Assembly: GCA_041649275.1 (NCBI GenBank)
Contig: JBAZNL010000002.1
Location: 62,001-126,000, forward strand
Source of the DNA: Candidatus Izemoplasmatales bacterium
GTDB taxonomy: Bacteria; Bacillota_I; Bacilli_A; Izemoplasmatales; Hujiaoplasmataceae
Reading direction: 5' to 3'
DNA length: 64,000 bases
Part shown: piece by piece, positions 34,703 to 44,664 of the stretch
Position numbering within the stretch: the first letter of the stretch is position 1
How the letters are laid out: each line of letters begins with the position of its first letter
Translations under genes and position numbers: made by a program
The notes under the pieces: model-generated
The model's database searches: none
The model's input: only the letters and a program-made list of their open reading frames with translations
What the model was told of the DNA's origin: nothing

Positions 34703-36142
34703 GTGAAGGTCCTGTTCATCGCCGCCGAATGTACGCCGTTCGTCAAGATCGGCGGACTGGCGGATGTCGTCGGTTCGCTGCCGCAGGCGCTCAAGAAACT
34801 CCGCGACTGCGACGTCCGCGTCATCCTGCCGAAATACAAGACGATCCCCGAACAATACCGGAAGAAGATGGAGTCGCTTGCGACGTTCTCGGTCCGCCTC
34901 GGCACGAAGAAGAGCGTCTACGTCGGCCTCCAGACCCTCCGGCTCGGCGCCGTCCGCTACTATTTCATCGACAACGAGTTCTCGTTCTTCCGCGACAAGG
35001 TCTACGACTACGGCGACGAGTCGGAACGCTTCGCCTTCTTCCAGAAAGCGGCCCTCGAAGCGGTCCGGTACATGGACTTCGTCCCCGACGTCGTCCATGT
35101 CCACGACTGGCACGCGGCGATGGTGCCGCTGCTCCTCCGGACGACCTACGCCGCCGCCTTCCCGAACGTTCGGACCGTCCTCACGATCCACAACCTCGCC
35201 TACCAGGGGATTTTCCCGCTCCAGGACTACACCCTCTTCAACCTCGAGTACGACAACCGCTTCGAGTTCGAGGGCTACCTCAACTTCCTGAAGTGCGGGA
35301 TCGTCGCGGCCGACCGCGTGACGACGGTCTCGCCGACCTACGCGAAGGAGATCCTCACCGACTACTACGGCTACGGGATGCAGAAACTGCTTACCTGGCG
35401 CCAGGACACGCTCCTCGGCATCATGAACGGAATCGCGACCGCCGACTTCGACCCGTCGACCGATCCGGCCCTTTCCGTCCATTTCGGGCCGGACGACTTC
35501 CCCGCCGGCAAGCAAGCCTGCAAGAAGGACCTCTACGCCCGTCTCGACGCCGGCTTCGACGTCGACGCACCGCTCGTCGGGATCGTCTCGCGGCTCGTTT
35601 CGCAGAAGGGGTTCGACCTCATCGAGCGCGTCCTCGAGGAGATGCTTGCGACCGACGACTTCCGCCTCGTCGTCCTCGGCGACGGCGAGAAGAAGTACAA
35701 CGAGTTCTTCCGCCGCGTCGCCGCCGATCATCCCGACAAGGTGCGCGTCACGATCGGCTACGACGACGCCCTCGCGCGCCGCATCTACGCCGCCGCCGAC
35801 CTGTTTCTGATGCCGTCGAAGTTCGAGCCCTGCGGTCTCGGACAGCTGATCGCGATGCGCTACGGGACCCTGCCGCTGGTGCGCGAGACCGGCGGGCTCG
35901 TGGACTCGGTCAGACCCTACAACGAATACGAGGGGACGGGAACGGGCTTCTCGTTCACCCACTACAACGCCCACGACATGATGCATGTCCTGCGCTACGC
36001 CTTCCGCGTGCGCCGCGAACAACGCGGCGCCTGGAACGCGATGGTGAGACGCGCGATGGCGGCCGACTTCAGCTGGGAGGCATCCGCCCGCGCCTACAAG
36101 CAACTTTACAGGGAACTGATGAAGGACAAAGGAGCGAAATGA
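34703..36142 (+). CDS. glgA: glycogen synthase
   Basis: Transfers glucose from ADP-glucose to the growing alpha-1,4-glucan. It has 479 residues and is a GT5 family enzyme. The N-terminal [10 protein letters not shown] (about 16-25) binds ADP-glucose. HVHDWHAA (about 132), [11 protein letters not shown], and the GT-B C-terminal half with [13 protein letters not shown] and the catalytic [16 protein letters not shown] (about 374) all match GlgA. GTG 34703 is preferred because GGGAG lies eight bases upstream and homology starts MKVLF. It is coupled to glgC. Confidence 0.95.
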   Translation: MKVLFIAAECTPFVKIGGLADVVGSLPQALKKLRDCDVRVILPKYKTIPEQYRKKMESLATFSVRLGTKKSVYVGLQTLRLGAVRYYFIDNEFSFFRDKVYDYGDESERFAFFQKAALEAVRYMDFVPDVVHVHDWHAAMVPLLLRTTYAAAFPNVRTVLTIHNLAYQGIFPLQDYTLFNLEYDNRFEFEGYLNFLKCGIVAADRVTTVSPTYAKEILTDYYGYGMQKLLTWRQDTLLGIMNGIATADFDPSTDPALSVHFGPDDFPAGKQACKKDLYARLDAGFDVDAPLVGIVSRLVSQKGFDLIERVLEEMLATDDFRLVVLGDGEKKYNEFFRRVAADHPDKVRVTIGYDDALARRIYAAADLFLMPSKFEPCGLGQLIAMRYGTLPLVRETGGLVDSVRPYNEYEGTGTGFSFTHYNAHDMMHVLRYAFRVRREQRGAWNAMVRRAMAADFSWEASARAYKQLYRELMKDKGAK

Positions 36143-37377
36143 TGGAAACATTGGCATTGATCCTCGCCGGCGGACGCGGTTCCCGGCTCGACATCCTCTC
36201 GGAAGACCGCGTGAAGCCGTCGGTCCCGTTTGCAGGCAAGTTCCGCATCATCGACTTCACGCTCTCCAACTGTTCGAACTCCGGCATCTACAACATCGCC
36301 ATCCTGACCCAGTACCTGCCGCTGTCGCTGAACGACCACATCGGTTCCGGCAAGCCCTGGGACCTCGACCGCCGCGATTCGAAGGTGACGCTTTTGCAGC
36401 CGCATAGCGACTGGTACGCCGGCACCGCCGACGCTGTCCGGAAGAATCTCCAGTATGTCGAGAAGAGCGGCTCCAAGTACGTCCTGATTCTCTCCGGAGA
36501 CCACATCTACAAGATGGACTACCGCAAGCTGATCCGCCAGCACGAGGAAACCGGGGCCGACCTGACGATCGCCGCCAAGGTCGTCGACATCCGCGAGGCG
36601 TCGCGCTTCGGGATCCTCGAGGCCGACGCGAAGAACGAGATCGTCGCCTTCGTCGAGAAGCCGAAGCAGCCGAAGTCCGACCTCGCCTCGATGGGCATCT
36701 ACGTCTTCAACACCGACGTGCTCGTGAAGAAGATCAAGGAGAGCACCATCCCCGACCTCGACTTCGGCGCCCACATCATCCCGTCGATGATCGGCCGGGA
36801 CAAGGTCTTCGCCTTCAAGTACTACGACTACTGGAAGGACGTCGGAACCTACGACTCCTACCTGCAGGCGAACCTCGAACTGATTGAGACCGTCGACAAG
36901 ATCCCGCTCGACATGTACGATCCGAACTGGAAGATCTACACCAAGTCGGAGGACCTGCCGGCCGTGAAGGTCGGGTCGAAGGCCGTCATCCGCCAGGCGC
37001 TCCTCTCCAACGGCGCGATCGTCGCCGGCACGGTCGAGCGCAGCGTCCTGTCGCCGGGCGTGATCGTCCATCCGCTCGCCAAGGTGACGAACTCGGTCCT
37101 CCTCAACAACGTCGAGGTAAAGCCCGGCGCGATCGTCGAGAACTGCATCGTCGACAAGAAGACGGTCATCGGCGAGAACGCGATGGTCGGGTTCGGTACC
37201 GACCTGACGCCGAACCGGGACAACCCGGCGCTGCTTTCCTCCGGCATCACCGTCCTCGGGAAGCGCCTGCATGTCCCGAAGAACATGGTGATCGGGCGCA
37301 ACTGCCGCATCTTCGCCTCCGCCGACCTGACGAAGCAGGAGGACGGCATCGTCCCCTCCGGATCCACCTTGAAATGA
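36142..37377 (+). CDS. glgC: glucose-1-phosphate adenylyltransferase
   Basis: Makes ADP-glucose for GlgA. It has 411 residues. It shows [11 protein letters not shown] (about 6-16), [28 protein letters not shown] (about 92-100), [11 protein letters not shown] (about 118), VEKP and the YWKDVGT motif (about 232), then a beta-helix C terminus. Adjacent ATG codons at 36139 and 36142 are both possible; GGAG spacing favours 36142. No branching enzyme, GlgD or phosphorylase gene is in the window. The catalytic residues look complete, so it is GlgC rather than GlgD. Confidence 0.93.
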   Translation: METLALILAGGRGSRLDILSEDRVKPSVPFAGKFRIIDFTLSNCSNSGIYNIAILTQYLPLSLNDHIGSGKPWDLDRRDSKVTLLQPHSDWYAGTADAVRKNLQYVEKSGSKYVLILSGDHIYKMDYRKLIRQHEETGADLTIAAKVVDIREASRFGILEADAKNEIVAFVEKPKQPKSDLASMGIYVFNTDVLVKKIKESTIPDLDFGAHIIPSMIGRDKVFAFKYYDYWKDVGTYDSYLQANLELIETVDKIPLDMYDPNWKIYTKSEDLPAVKVGSKAVIRQALLSNGAIVAGTVERSVLSPGVIVHPLAKVTNSVLLNNVEVKPGAIVENCIVDKKTVIGENAMVGFGTDLTPNRDNPALLSSGITVLGKRLHVPKNMVIGRNCRIFASADLTKQEDGIVPSGSTLK

Positions 37378-37380
37378 CAA

Positions 37381-37400
37381 CCGCCTCCGGGCGGTTTTTT
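37381..37400 (+). terminator. terminator of glgA-glgC
   Basis: Stem CCGCC / GGCGG with loop TCCG and six T. Confidence 0.9.
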
Positions 37401-37447
37401 CATGAAAAAACGGACCCGGCGCGAATGCCGGGTCCGTGATATCCAAA

Positions 37448-37521
37448 TGGTGCTCCTACCTAGAATCGAACTAGAATCTCAGCCTTACCATGGCTGCGTT
37501 TTGCCATTAAACTATAGGAGC
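37448..37521 (-). tRNA. tRNA-Thr(GGT)
   Basis: 74 bases including an encoded CCA. Acceptor stem GCTCCTA / TAGGAGC, anticodon stem CAGCC / GGCTG with loop ATGGTAA (anticodon GGT), T arm TCTAG / CTAGG with loop TTCGATT, and discriminator A. It reads ACC/ACT. Confidence 0.92.
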
Positions 37522-37534
37522 GTTTGCCTTTTCT

Positions 37535-37563
37535 ATTATATCGAACGTTCCGTCAAAATGCAA
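37535..37563 (-). promoter_or_regulatory. promoter of tRNA-Thr
   Basis: On the minus strand TTGCAT, 17-base spacer, TATAAT, ending 14 bases before the tRNA. Confidence 0.8.
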
Positions 37564-37686
37564 CAGTTTTCCACCGCGAAAGAACTTTTCCCCCGAACGG
37601 GGCGGCGCGAAGGCGAAACGGGGGATGCCCAAACGGCGGGAACGTGGTACAATGGGGACGATAACGCACATCGGAGGAAGAAAACC

Positions 37687-38397
37687 ATGTTGAAGATCAG
37701 CCATTTCTCGAAAAGCTACGACGGCAAGAAGAAAGCCTGCGACGACGTGTCGCTCACGATCGAGGCGGGTGAAATCTACGGTTTCATCGGCCACAACGGC
37801 GCCGGCAAGACGACGCTCCTCAAGTCGATCGCCGGCATCCTCGATTTCGAGGACGGCGAGATCGAAGTCGACGGCCACTCGATCAAAAAGGACCCGCTTG
37901 CGGCCAAGCGCGTGCTGGCGTACATCCCCGACAATCCGGACGTCTACGAGCCGCTCACCGGCATGCAGTACCTGAACTTCGTATCCGACATCTTCGGCAT
38001 CCCCGCCGCCGACCGCAAGCCGCGGATCGAGCGGTATGCCGCGATGTTCGAGATTCTCGGCGTCCTGAACGACCCGATCGCGACCTATTCGCACGGGATG
38101 AAGCAGAAACTCGTGATCATCTCCGCACTCGTCCACGAACCGAAGGTGTTCATCCTCGACGAACCGTTCGTCGGTCTCGACCCGAAGGCCGCCTTCCAGC
38201 TCAAGGAGATCTTCCGCGACCTCTGCGCGAAGGGTGCCCTGATCTTCTTCTCGACCCACATCCTCGAAGTCGCGGAGAAGCTGTGCACGAAGATCGCGAT
38301 CATCCGCCGCGGTCAGATCGTCGCTTCCGGCCCGACGCAGGAGATCACGAAGGACGGTTCGCTCGAGGAAGTCTTCCTGGAGCTGATCGAAAAATGA
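37687..38397 (+). CDS. ABC transporter ATP-binding protein
   Basis: 236 residues. It has Walker A GHNGAGKTT (about 37-45), a Q-loop region with YIPDNPDVYEPLTGMQYLNF, signature YSHGMKQKLVI (about 139), Walker B VFILDEPFVGLDP (about 157) and the His switch STHIL. Its layout matches ATPases of ABC-2 exporters paired with large permeases. AGGAAGAAAACC precedes the ATG. It overlaps the permease gene by four bases. Confidence 0.92.
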   Translation: MLKISHFSKSYDGKKKACDDVSLTIEAGEIYGFIGHNGAGKTTLLKSIAGILDFEDGEIEVDGHSIKKDPLAAKRVLAYIPDNPDVYEPLTGMQYLNFVSDIFGIPAADRKPRIERYAAMFEILGVLNDPIATYSHGMKQKLVIISALVHEPKVFILDEPFVGLDPKAAFQLKEIFRDLCAKGALIFFSTHILEVAEKLCTKIAIIRRGQIVASGPTQEITKDGSLEEVFLELIEK

Positions 38398-40010
38398 GCG
38401 TGTACGGCACCCTGACGAAGACGCTCTTTCGGATCAACTTCAGTCCGCGCCGGATCCTCGGCACGAGCTATTCCGATTCGAAGGGAAAGCGGATCCTGAT
38501 CGCCGTCGCGATCCTGTACGTCGTCGTCGCGTACTGGGGCGGCTTCGGTTACCTGTTCTACGACCTTGCGCGGACGCTTTCGGGCATTCCGGGGATGATC
38601 GAGAGCCTTTTGTTCTACGTCTACATCTACGCAATCGGCACGACGGTGATGATCGTCTTCTTCCGCGCCGACGCGATGCTGTTCCGCTTCGCCGACTTCT
38701 CGATCCTCGGACCGCTGCCGATCAAGGCGCGGACGCTCGTGGCGGCGAAGACGACCGTGATCATGGCGAACGTCTACGTGACGGCCCTGCTCGCGACGGC
38801 GCCGATCGCCTTCGGCTATTTCGCGTTCGCCGCGCCGGGGATCGCGGGCATCCTCCTCTTCCTCCCGTCCTTCCTCGCGGCGCCGCTCCTCCCCGCGGTT
38901 GCGGCCGCGCTGCTCGCGCTCGGGATCCACGCCGTCACCGACCGGCTGCCCAAGAGCCGCACCCTGAACACGATCCTGATGTTCGCATTCTTCCTCGGCA
39001 TCATGATGTCGTCGTTCTCCTTCACCGGTGCGGGCGAGGAGAATCCGCTGCTCGCGCAGAGCGCGGTGATCGCCGCGATGGGGGCCAGGTTCTGGCCGAT
39101 GGGATGGTTCGCGGCCGCCGTCCACGAAGGCAGCCTCGCCGGCTTCGCGCTGCTGTTCGCGACCGGGGCGGTCCCCTTCGCGGGCTTCGTCGTCCTGCTC
39201 TCCCGATCGATCCTGAAAACCAACGCCCGTTCCCGGAACGACCTCGGGACGCGGCGCCGGAAAGCCCTCGAGTATCGTTCCGGTTCTGCCTTCAAGGCGA
39301 TGCTCGCGAAGGAATGGCGGACGTTCGTCGGCATCCAGATGTACGTCTTCAACGCCGGCTTCGGTCCCGTCATCCTCGTCGTCGCCTCCGTCGCCTCGCT
39401 GTTCTTCGCCGACAAGGTGATGGCGTTTCTGACCGACATGACCGAAGGCGCGGTGATCCCGACCAACTTCATGATCTTCGGGTTCATCGCATTCGCGGTC
39501 GGGATGGTGTACACCTCGGCCGTGTCGCTCTCGATCGAGGGGAAGCGGCTCTGGATCGTCAAGAGCCTGCCGGTCTCGCCGTCGACTGTCATCGACGCGA
39601 AACTCTGGTTCAACGTCCTCCTCGGGTCGATCCCCGGCGTCTTCGCGCTCGTCCTGTTCGCGATCTCCTTCGCGATTCCGCCGCTCGATGCGGCAGCGAT
39701 GGCCGCGGGCGTCCTCGCGTTCTCGTTCCTCACCTCCGCGATCGGGTCGATCGTCAACCTGCGGTTCCCGAAATTCCAGTTCCACCACGAGGTCGAGGTC
39801 GTCAAGCAGAGCCTCGGCGCACTGATCGGCGTCTTCGGCGGCTTCGGCGTCGCGATCGCCGCTGGCTTCGCGATCTACGGTCTCGGCAGGGTGATGCCGT
39901 GGCAGGCCGCCGTCGTCGTCGTCGCCCTGCTCGCGGCCGGCATCGGCTATGCGCTCCGACTGCGGGCGCTCCGCCTGGCGGAAAACCTTTTCATTCGCTA
40001 CAACGCGTGA
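38394..40010 (+). CDS. ABC exporter permease, large ABC-2 type
   Basis: 538 residues with about ten to twelve membrane segments in two groups (about 40-300 and 340-535). The central loop (about 275-315) is basic. No substrate can be inferred. The ATG overlaps the ATPase stop (ATGA), so the pair forms one exporter. No clear terminator follows; the ppdK promoter begins 38 bases later. Confidence 0.85.
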   Translation: MSVYGTLTKTLFRINFSPRRILGTSYSDSKGKRILIAVAILYVVVAYWGGFGYLFYDLARTLSGIPGMIESLLFYVYIYAIGTTVMIVFFRADAMLFRFADFSILGPLPIKARTLVAAKTTVIMANVYVTALLATAPIAFGYFAFAAPGIAGILLFLPSFLAAPLLPAVAAALLALGIHAVTDRLPKSRTLNTILMFAFFLGIMMSSFSFTGAGEENPLLAQSAVIAAMGARFWPMGWFAAAVHEGSLAGFALLFATGAVPFAGFVVLLSRSILKTNARSRNDLGTRRRKALEYRSGSAFKAMLAKEWRTFVGIQMYVFNAGFGPVILVVASVASLFFADKVMAFLTDMTEGAVIPTNFMIFGFIAFAVGMVYTSAVSLSIEGKRLWIVKSLPVSPSTVIDAKLWFNVLLGSIPGVFALVLFAISFAIPPLDAAAMAAGVLAFSFLTSAIGSIVNLRFPKFQFHHEVEVVKQSLGALIGVFGGFGVAIAAGFAIYGLGRVMPWQAAVVVVALLAAGIGYALRLRALRLAENLFIRYNA

Positions 40011-40047
40011 GCGCGTGATGAAACCTTTTCAAAATGCGCCGAATGAT

Positions 40048-40076
40048 TTGTGTTTGCATCGAGAAAATGATATAAT
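40048..40076 (+). promoter_or_regulatory. promoter of ppdK
   Basis: TTGTGT, 17-base spacer, TATAAT, with TG at the extended -10 position (TGATATAAT). Confidence 0.85.
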
Positions 40077-40113
40077 TCACCATGGAAAAAATCGATTAAA
40101 GAAAGGATAGACA

Positions 40114-42741
40114 ATGACAAAATACGTTTATTTGTTCCAGGAAGGCCAGGCATCGATGCGCAACCTTCTCGGCGGCAAGGGCGCGAACCTCGCCGAAATG
40201 ACGAACCTCGGCATGCCCGTGCCGTACGGCTTCACCGTCACGACCGAAGCCTGCACGCGGTACTACCAGGATGGCCGCGCGATCGTTCCGGAGATCGAGC
40301 AGGAAATCAACGACAACCTCCACAAGATCGAGAAGATGGCGGGCAAGACCTTCGGCGACAACGCCAACCCGTTCCTCGTCTCCGTCCGTTCGGGCGCCCG
40401 CGCCTCGATGCCCGGCATGATGGACACCATCCTCAACCTCGGTCTGAACGACGTCGCCGTCGAAGGCCTCGCCAAGCAGACCGGCAACCCGCGGTTCGCC
40501 TACGACTCCTACCGCCGCTTCATCCAGATGTTCTCCGACGTCGTCATGGAGGTCGAGAAGCATCACTTCGACGCGATCCTCGAAGCGAAGAAACACGAGA
40601 TGAACGTCAAGCAGGACACCGAGCTCACCGCCGAGGACCTCAAGGCGATCGTCAAGGCCTATAAGGCGAAGTACCTCGCGATCAAGGGCGAACCCTTCCC
40701 GCAGGATCCGAAGGTCCAGCTGATCGAGGCCGTCAAGGCCGTGTTCCGCTCGTGGGACAACCCGCGCGCCAATACCTACCGCCGCCTCAACAACATCCCG
40801 TACGAGTGGGGCACCGCCGTCAACGTCCAGTCGATGGTCTTCGGCAACATGGGCGACGACTCCGGCACCGGCGTCGCCTTCAGCCGCAACCCGGCGAACG
40901 GCGAGAACGTCCTCTACGGCGAATACCTCTTCAACGCCCAGGGCGAAGACGTGGTCGCGGGCATCCGCACCCCGAAGCCGATCTCCGAGCTGAAGAAGGA
41001 CAATCCGCGCCTCTACGACGAGTTCTTCGCGATCGCGAAGAAACTCGAGAACCACTACAAGGACATGCAGGACATGGAGTTCACGATCGAGCGGGGCAAG
41101 CTCTTCATGCTCCAGACGAGAAACGGCAAGCGCACCGCGCAGGCCGCCCTCAAGATCGCGATCGACCTCGTCAAGGAAGGGATGCTCGACGAGAAGCAGG
41201 CCCTCCTCAAGGTCGAACCGAGCCAGCTCGACAGCCTCCTGCACCCGCAGTTCGACCCCGCCGCCCTCAAGAAGGCGCAGGTCATCGCCACTGGTCTGAA
41301 CGCCTCCCCGGGCGCCGCGACCGGCCGCATCGCCTTCACCGCCGAGCGCGCCGCCGAGCTCAAGAAGCTCGACAACCGGCCGCTGATCCTGGTCCGCCAG
41401 GAAACCTCCCCCGAGGACATCGAGGGCATGGTCATCTCCAAGGGCGTCCTCACGTCCCGCGGCGGCATGACCTCGCACGCGGCCGTCGTCGCCCGCGGCA
41501 TGGGCACCTGCTGCGTCGCCGGCGCCGGCGAAGTCAAGGTCAACGTCGAGGAACGGTACTTCGAGGTCGGCGGAAAACGCTACGTCGAAGGGGACTGGAT
41601 CTCGCTCGACGGTTCCACCGGCAAGATCTACGGCGAGAAGATCGCCACCATCGACGCCACCGTCTCGGGCGACTTCGCCACGCTGATGGCCTGGGCCGAC
41701 AAGTACAGAGCACTCAAGGTCCGCACCAACGCCGACAATCCGCGCGACGCCCGCGTCGCCTACCGGTTCGGCGCCGAAGGCATCGGCCTCTGCCGCACCG
41801 AACACATGTTCTTCGAACCGGACCGCATCCCCGCCGTCCGCGAGATGATCATCTCGAGCACCGTCGAGGAGCGCGAACGCGCCCTTGCCAAGCTTCTGCC
41901 GATGCAGAAGAAGGACTTCATCGGGCTCTACGAGGAGATGCACGGCTTCCCCGTCACGATCCGTTACCTCGATCCGCCGCTCCATGAGTTCCTCCCGACC
42001 GAGAAGGAAGACATCGAAGAGCTCGCCAAGACCATGGGCATCACCTACGAGCAGCTCAACAACACCGTCAAGGGCCTCCACGAGACCAACCCGATGATGG
42101 GTCACCGCGGCCTCCGTCTCGCCGTCTCCTACCCGGAGATCGCCGTGATGCAGACCCGTGCCGTCATCGAGGCCGCGATCGACGTCAACGCCCGCGGCGG
42201 CAAGGTCGTCCCTGAGATCATGATCCCGATCACCTGCGACACCAAGGAACTCAAGTACGTCAAGGACATCGTCGTCAAGACCGCCGACGAGATCATCGCC
42301 AAGGCCGGCGTCGACCTGCACTACTATGTCGGCACGATGATCGAGATCCCGCGCGCCGCGCTCCTCGCCGACGAGATCGCCAAGGAAGCCGAGTTCTTCA
42401 GCTTCGGTACCAACGACCTCACCCAGATGACCTACGGATTCAGCCGCGACGACGCCGGCAAGTTCCTCGGCGACTACTACGCGAAGAAGATCTTCGAGTC
42501 CGACCCGTTCGCCCACATCGACACCAAGGGCGTCGGGAAACTCATGAAGATGGCCGCCGAACTCGGCCGGTCGGTCCGTCCCGAACTCAAGCTCGGCATC
42601 TGCGGCGAACACGGCGGCGACCCGATCTCGGTCGAATTCTGCCACAGCATCGGCCTCACCTATGTGTCCTGCTCGCCGTTCCGCGTTCCGCTCGCACGGC
42701 TCGCGGCCGCCCACGCGAACATCAAGAACCCGCGCAACTGA
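40114..42741 (+). CDS. ppdK: pyruvate, phosphate dikinase
   Basis: Interconverts pyruvate + ATP + Pi with PEP + AMP + PPi. In anaerobic Bacillota and Mollicutes relatives it often works in glycolysis. It has 875 residues, the standard length. The N-terminal nucleotide-binding domain has GGKGANLAEMTNLGMPVP. The phospho-His domain has GGMTSHAAVVARGMGT (catalytic His about 455). The C-terminal PEP/pyruvate barrel has GLCRTEHMFFE, FSFGTNDLTQMTYGFSRDD and LGICGEHGGDP (catalytic Cys about 831). GAAAGGA precedes the ATG. It is a single-gene unit between its own promoter and terminator. Confidence 0.97.
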   Translation: MTKYVYLFQEGQASMRNLLGGKGANLAEMTNLGMPVPYGFTVTTEACTRYYQDGRAIVPEIEQEINDNLHKIEKMAGKTFGDNANPFLVSVRSGARASMPGMMDTILNLGLNDVAVEGLAKQTGNPRFAYDSYRRFIQMFSDVVMEVEKHHFDAILEAKKHEMNVKQDTELTAEDLKAIVKAYKAKYLAIKGEPFPQDPKVQLIEAVKAVFRSWDNPRANTYRRLNNIPYEWGTAVNVQSMVFGNMGDDSGTGVAFSRNPANGENVLYGEYLFNAQGEDVVAGIRTPKPISELKKDNPRLYDEFFAIAKKLENHYKDMQDMEFTIERGKLFMLQTRNGKRTAQAALKIAIDLVKEGMLDEKQALLKVEPSQLDSLLHPQFDPAALKKAQVIATGLNASPGAATGRIAFTAERAAELKKLDNRPLILVRQETSPEDIEGMVISKGVLTSRGGMTSHAAVVARGMGTCCVAGAGEVKVNVEERYFEVGGKRYVEGDWISLDGSTGKIYGEKIATIDATVSGDFATLMAWADKYRALKVRTNADNPRDARVAYRFGAEGIGLCRTEHMFFEPDRIPAVREMIISSTVEERERALAKLLPMQKKDFIGLYEEMHGFPVTIRYLDPPLHEFLPTEKEDIEELAKTMGITYEQLNNTVKGLHETNPMMGHRGLRLAVSYPEIAVMQTRAVIEAAIDVNARGGKVVPEIMIPITCDTKELKYVKDIVVKTADEIIAKAGVDLHYYVGTMIEIPRAALLADEIAKEAEFFSFGTNDLTQMTYGFSRDDAGKFLGDYYAKKIFESDPFAHIDTKGVGKLMKMAAELGRSVRPELKLGICGEHGGDPISVEFCHSIGLTYVSCSPFRVPLARLAAAHANIKNPRN

Positions 42742-42758
42742 TCACCATTGCTTTCACA

Positions 42759-42785
42759 AGGCCGATCGCCCGATCGGCCTTTTTT
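42759..42785 (+). terminator. terminator of ppdK
   Basis: A perfect 10-bp stem AGGCCGATCG / CGATCGGCCT with a 2-base loop and six T. It marks the end of the GC-rich core before the AT-rich zone. Confidence 0.92.
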
Positions 42786-42836
42786 GTCACTATCGTACGA
42801 TCATAATTCATATTGGCAAAAATACTAGAAACCATA

Positions 42837-42865
42837 TTGACATTCTTTTTTTGCGTATCTATACT
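42837..42865 (+). promoter_or_regulatory. promoter of the AT-rich gene pair
   Basis: TTGACA (42837-42842), 17-base T-rich spacer, TATACT (42860-42865). AGGAGG follows at 42885 before the GTG start. Confidence 0.85.
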
Positions 42866-42899
42866 ATATTAAAAAACGAATATTAGGAGGTGTCGTGTT

Positions 42900-43700
42900 G
42901 TGAAGAAGGGGATCATAATCGCTTTACTCAATCTGATTCTGTTCTGTTGTGTGGGAATTATCAACGCAGATTCGACAGCAATTGGCATGGGGTTCGCCGT
43001 GGATGAAGAGCAATATGGCATAAAGGAATGTTACGCATTTCAAGGAGCGTATACGTATGTCGTAAAAAATGGCGTTAATTACCCAATTGGCTACTCAAAA
43101 ATTAAGTCTGCAGCATATCAAGACCTTACCGATGACGATTGGGCCCTTGTCATACTTCAAAGCACAGCCGAACCTCTTGATACTGATATTCCGACCGGAA
43201 TCTTCAATATCATGCGCCCATATAACTCGTCTACAGTTTATCAAGATATATATTCAAATATCGATGGATCTTCAAAAACTTTCTATCCAGGTGCATACAT
43301 TATTTCGACGAACTACTTGATGGAACAACCCTCTCCTCGCGATGAACCTGACACCGTAGAATACACCGCATCGATTGAAGTGGGTGAAGAAGTTAAGGCA
43401 TCAGGCTCTGTAGTGTTTGAGGATAATGAACTTTATCTTGAGTTTTATCACTCGTCCTCAAGCAATATTTTCCATGCGAAATTTGTATATAGCCCTAATT
43501 TCTTTGACGTAAGTTACATGAATGCATTAACCTATAATAAGGGCACATTCCTCGTTGACATGTCAACCCCGAATTCTTCTAATTGCGGTGTTTTTGTTAA
43601 CACCACCTCCTTAAATACCAGGTTTATGGCCAACTATGGAGGTATTTATGGGACCACATATATTATCACAACATTGAACACAGTCACTGTCTATTATTAA
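42900..43700 (+). CDS. exported protein of unknown function in AT-rich island
   Basis: 266 residues, GTG start nine bases after AGGAGG. It has an N-terminal signal peptide (hydrophobic about 4-22, ending INADS). The mature protein is beta-rich, with many Tyr, Ser, Asn and Thr. I recognise no family. Base composition and codon use (many A/T-ending codons) differ sharply from the genes up to ppdK, which suggests recent acquisition. The next gene starts 11 bases later and probably shares its transcript. Confidence 0.78.
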   Translation: MKKGIIIALLNLILFCCVGIINADSTAIGMGFAVDEEQYGIKECYAFQGAYTYVVKNGVNYPIGYSKIKSAAYQDLTDDDWALVILQSTAEPLDTDIPTGIFNIMRPYNSSTVYQDIYSNIDGSSKTFYPGAYIISTNYLMEQPSPRDEPDTVEYTASIEVGEEVKASGSVVFEDNELYLEFYHSSSSNIFHAKFVYSPNFFDVSYMNALTYNKGTFLVDMSTPNSSNCGVFVNTTSLNTRFMANYGGIYGTTYIITTLNTVTVYY

Positions 43701-43711
43701 GTGAACAACGT

Positions 43712-44272
43712 ATGAAAGACAATAAAAGCAGATATTATTTATTCCTAATCCCGCTTATTGCCCTCATTGTCTTTGTCATTTCGTTAATTGATTTTCGCCC
43801 TGTTCCCGAAGGAGTCCCGAATGATTATTATGATCGAATAGACTTGGTCGAAAAGTATGACGTAAATCTGTTCGTATATAGCGACGTAATTGACTTTAAT
43901 GATGATATTTTGTTTAAACGGATCAGTAGCATGTCGGATTTAGATATACTCAATTTTTCGTTGATGAATGTCCTCGTAATAGATATGAATAAATATGTAC
44001 TATCTGAATTCGCGTCGGAAGAGGAAATACGTCAACTATATGAAGTAAGGGGCGTAACCCTGATGATTGTAAACTATGCTAGTTCAAACAGCGAGCAATT
44101 GGAGGATTTTATTAATCCCGCAGATGTTGATTCAGACTTAATCATTTTTGGATACGCTGTGGATCACGTTCAAGATATTGGTTCGATTATTGGTACATTC
44201 CCATCGAACCAAATGCTTATGTATGCAATTCTCCACCAAATTTCAAACACGTTAAAAGAACAAAGAGGTTAA
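43712..44272 (+). CDS. single-pass membrane protein of unknown function in AT-rich island
   Basis: 186 residues. It has a Lys/Arg-rich N terminus, a membrane helix at about 8-27, then an acidic mixed alpha/beta domain (about 35-186) with several short beta strands (NLFVYSD, VLVIDMNKY, VTLMIVNYA and LIIFGYAVD) alternating with helices, a pattern seen in Rossmann-like folds. No family is recognised. It is AT-rich like its upstream neighbour. Transcription probably ends at the hairpin at 44574. Confidence 0.75.
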   Translation: MKDNKSRYYLFLIPLIALIVFVISLIDFRPVPEGVPNDYYDRIDLVEKYDVNLFVYSDVIDFNDDILFKRISSMSDLDILNFSLMNVLVIDMNKYVLSEFASEEEIRQLYEVRGVTLMIVNYASSNSEQLEDFINPADVDSDLIIFGYAVDHVQDIGSIIGTFPSNQMLMYAILHQISNTLKEQRG

Positions 44273-44664
44273 CATATCGAATTTTGCATCCGCTAGCATA
44301 CGAGTTGAACCGCGAAATTGTATGCAATAAAAAAACAAACCGTCGCATATGTGTCTGTTTAGGACCACAATTAGAAGTGAATAGATCGATAAAAGTACTA
44401 GATCCAATATTCAAAGTCGCGTTTAGTTATATCAGTAAATATACATATATCAATAGGGGCTATAAAGAAATGGATCTGAAATGATCCGAATCGATACAGC
44501 TCCTTTCTCCTGAATTTTGCAGTTTTGGGAAGTGAAATACGATAGACAAGCCAAGTTTACTATAAAAGATCGTGTCGGTTTCGTCTCCAGAGCTGGGGCA
44601 GAAGCCGACTTTTCATTAGCGGAAGTATAATACAGATCAGACGCAAAAGAGAGTGCCGAATTGT
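44273..44664 (+). other. AT-rich intergenic stretch, no convincing gene
   Basis: About 390 bases between the unknown pair and the IS1634 left end. A 66-codon TTG-initiated frame (44284-44484) has no ribosome site and no recognisable product. The only clear structure is the hairpin at 44574-44613. Confidence 0.6.
44574..44613 (+). terminator. terminator-like hairpin downstream of the AT-rich pair
   Basis: GTCGGTTTC pairs with GAAGCCGAC (one G-T), continues after two mismatches with CTCC / GGGG, and ends in TTTT. Confidence 0.65.

Noticed and set aside
32003..36157. A 1384-codon minus-strand open frame across the nucleoside kinase and glgA
   Set aside because: Only its last 270 codons (from 32812) look like a protein. 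The rest is antisense to two well-recognised genes and is open because the DNA is GC-rich.
44284..44484. A 66-codon frame starting at TTG
   Set aside because: No ribosome site, no recognisable features, and it lies between an apparent operon end and a terminator-like hairpin.
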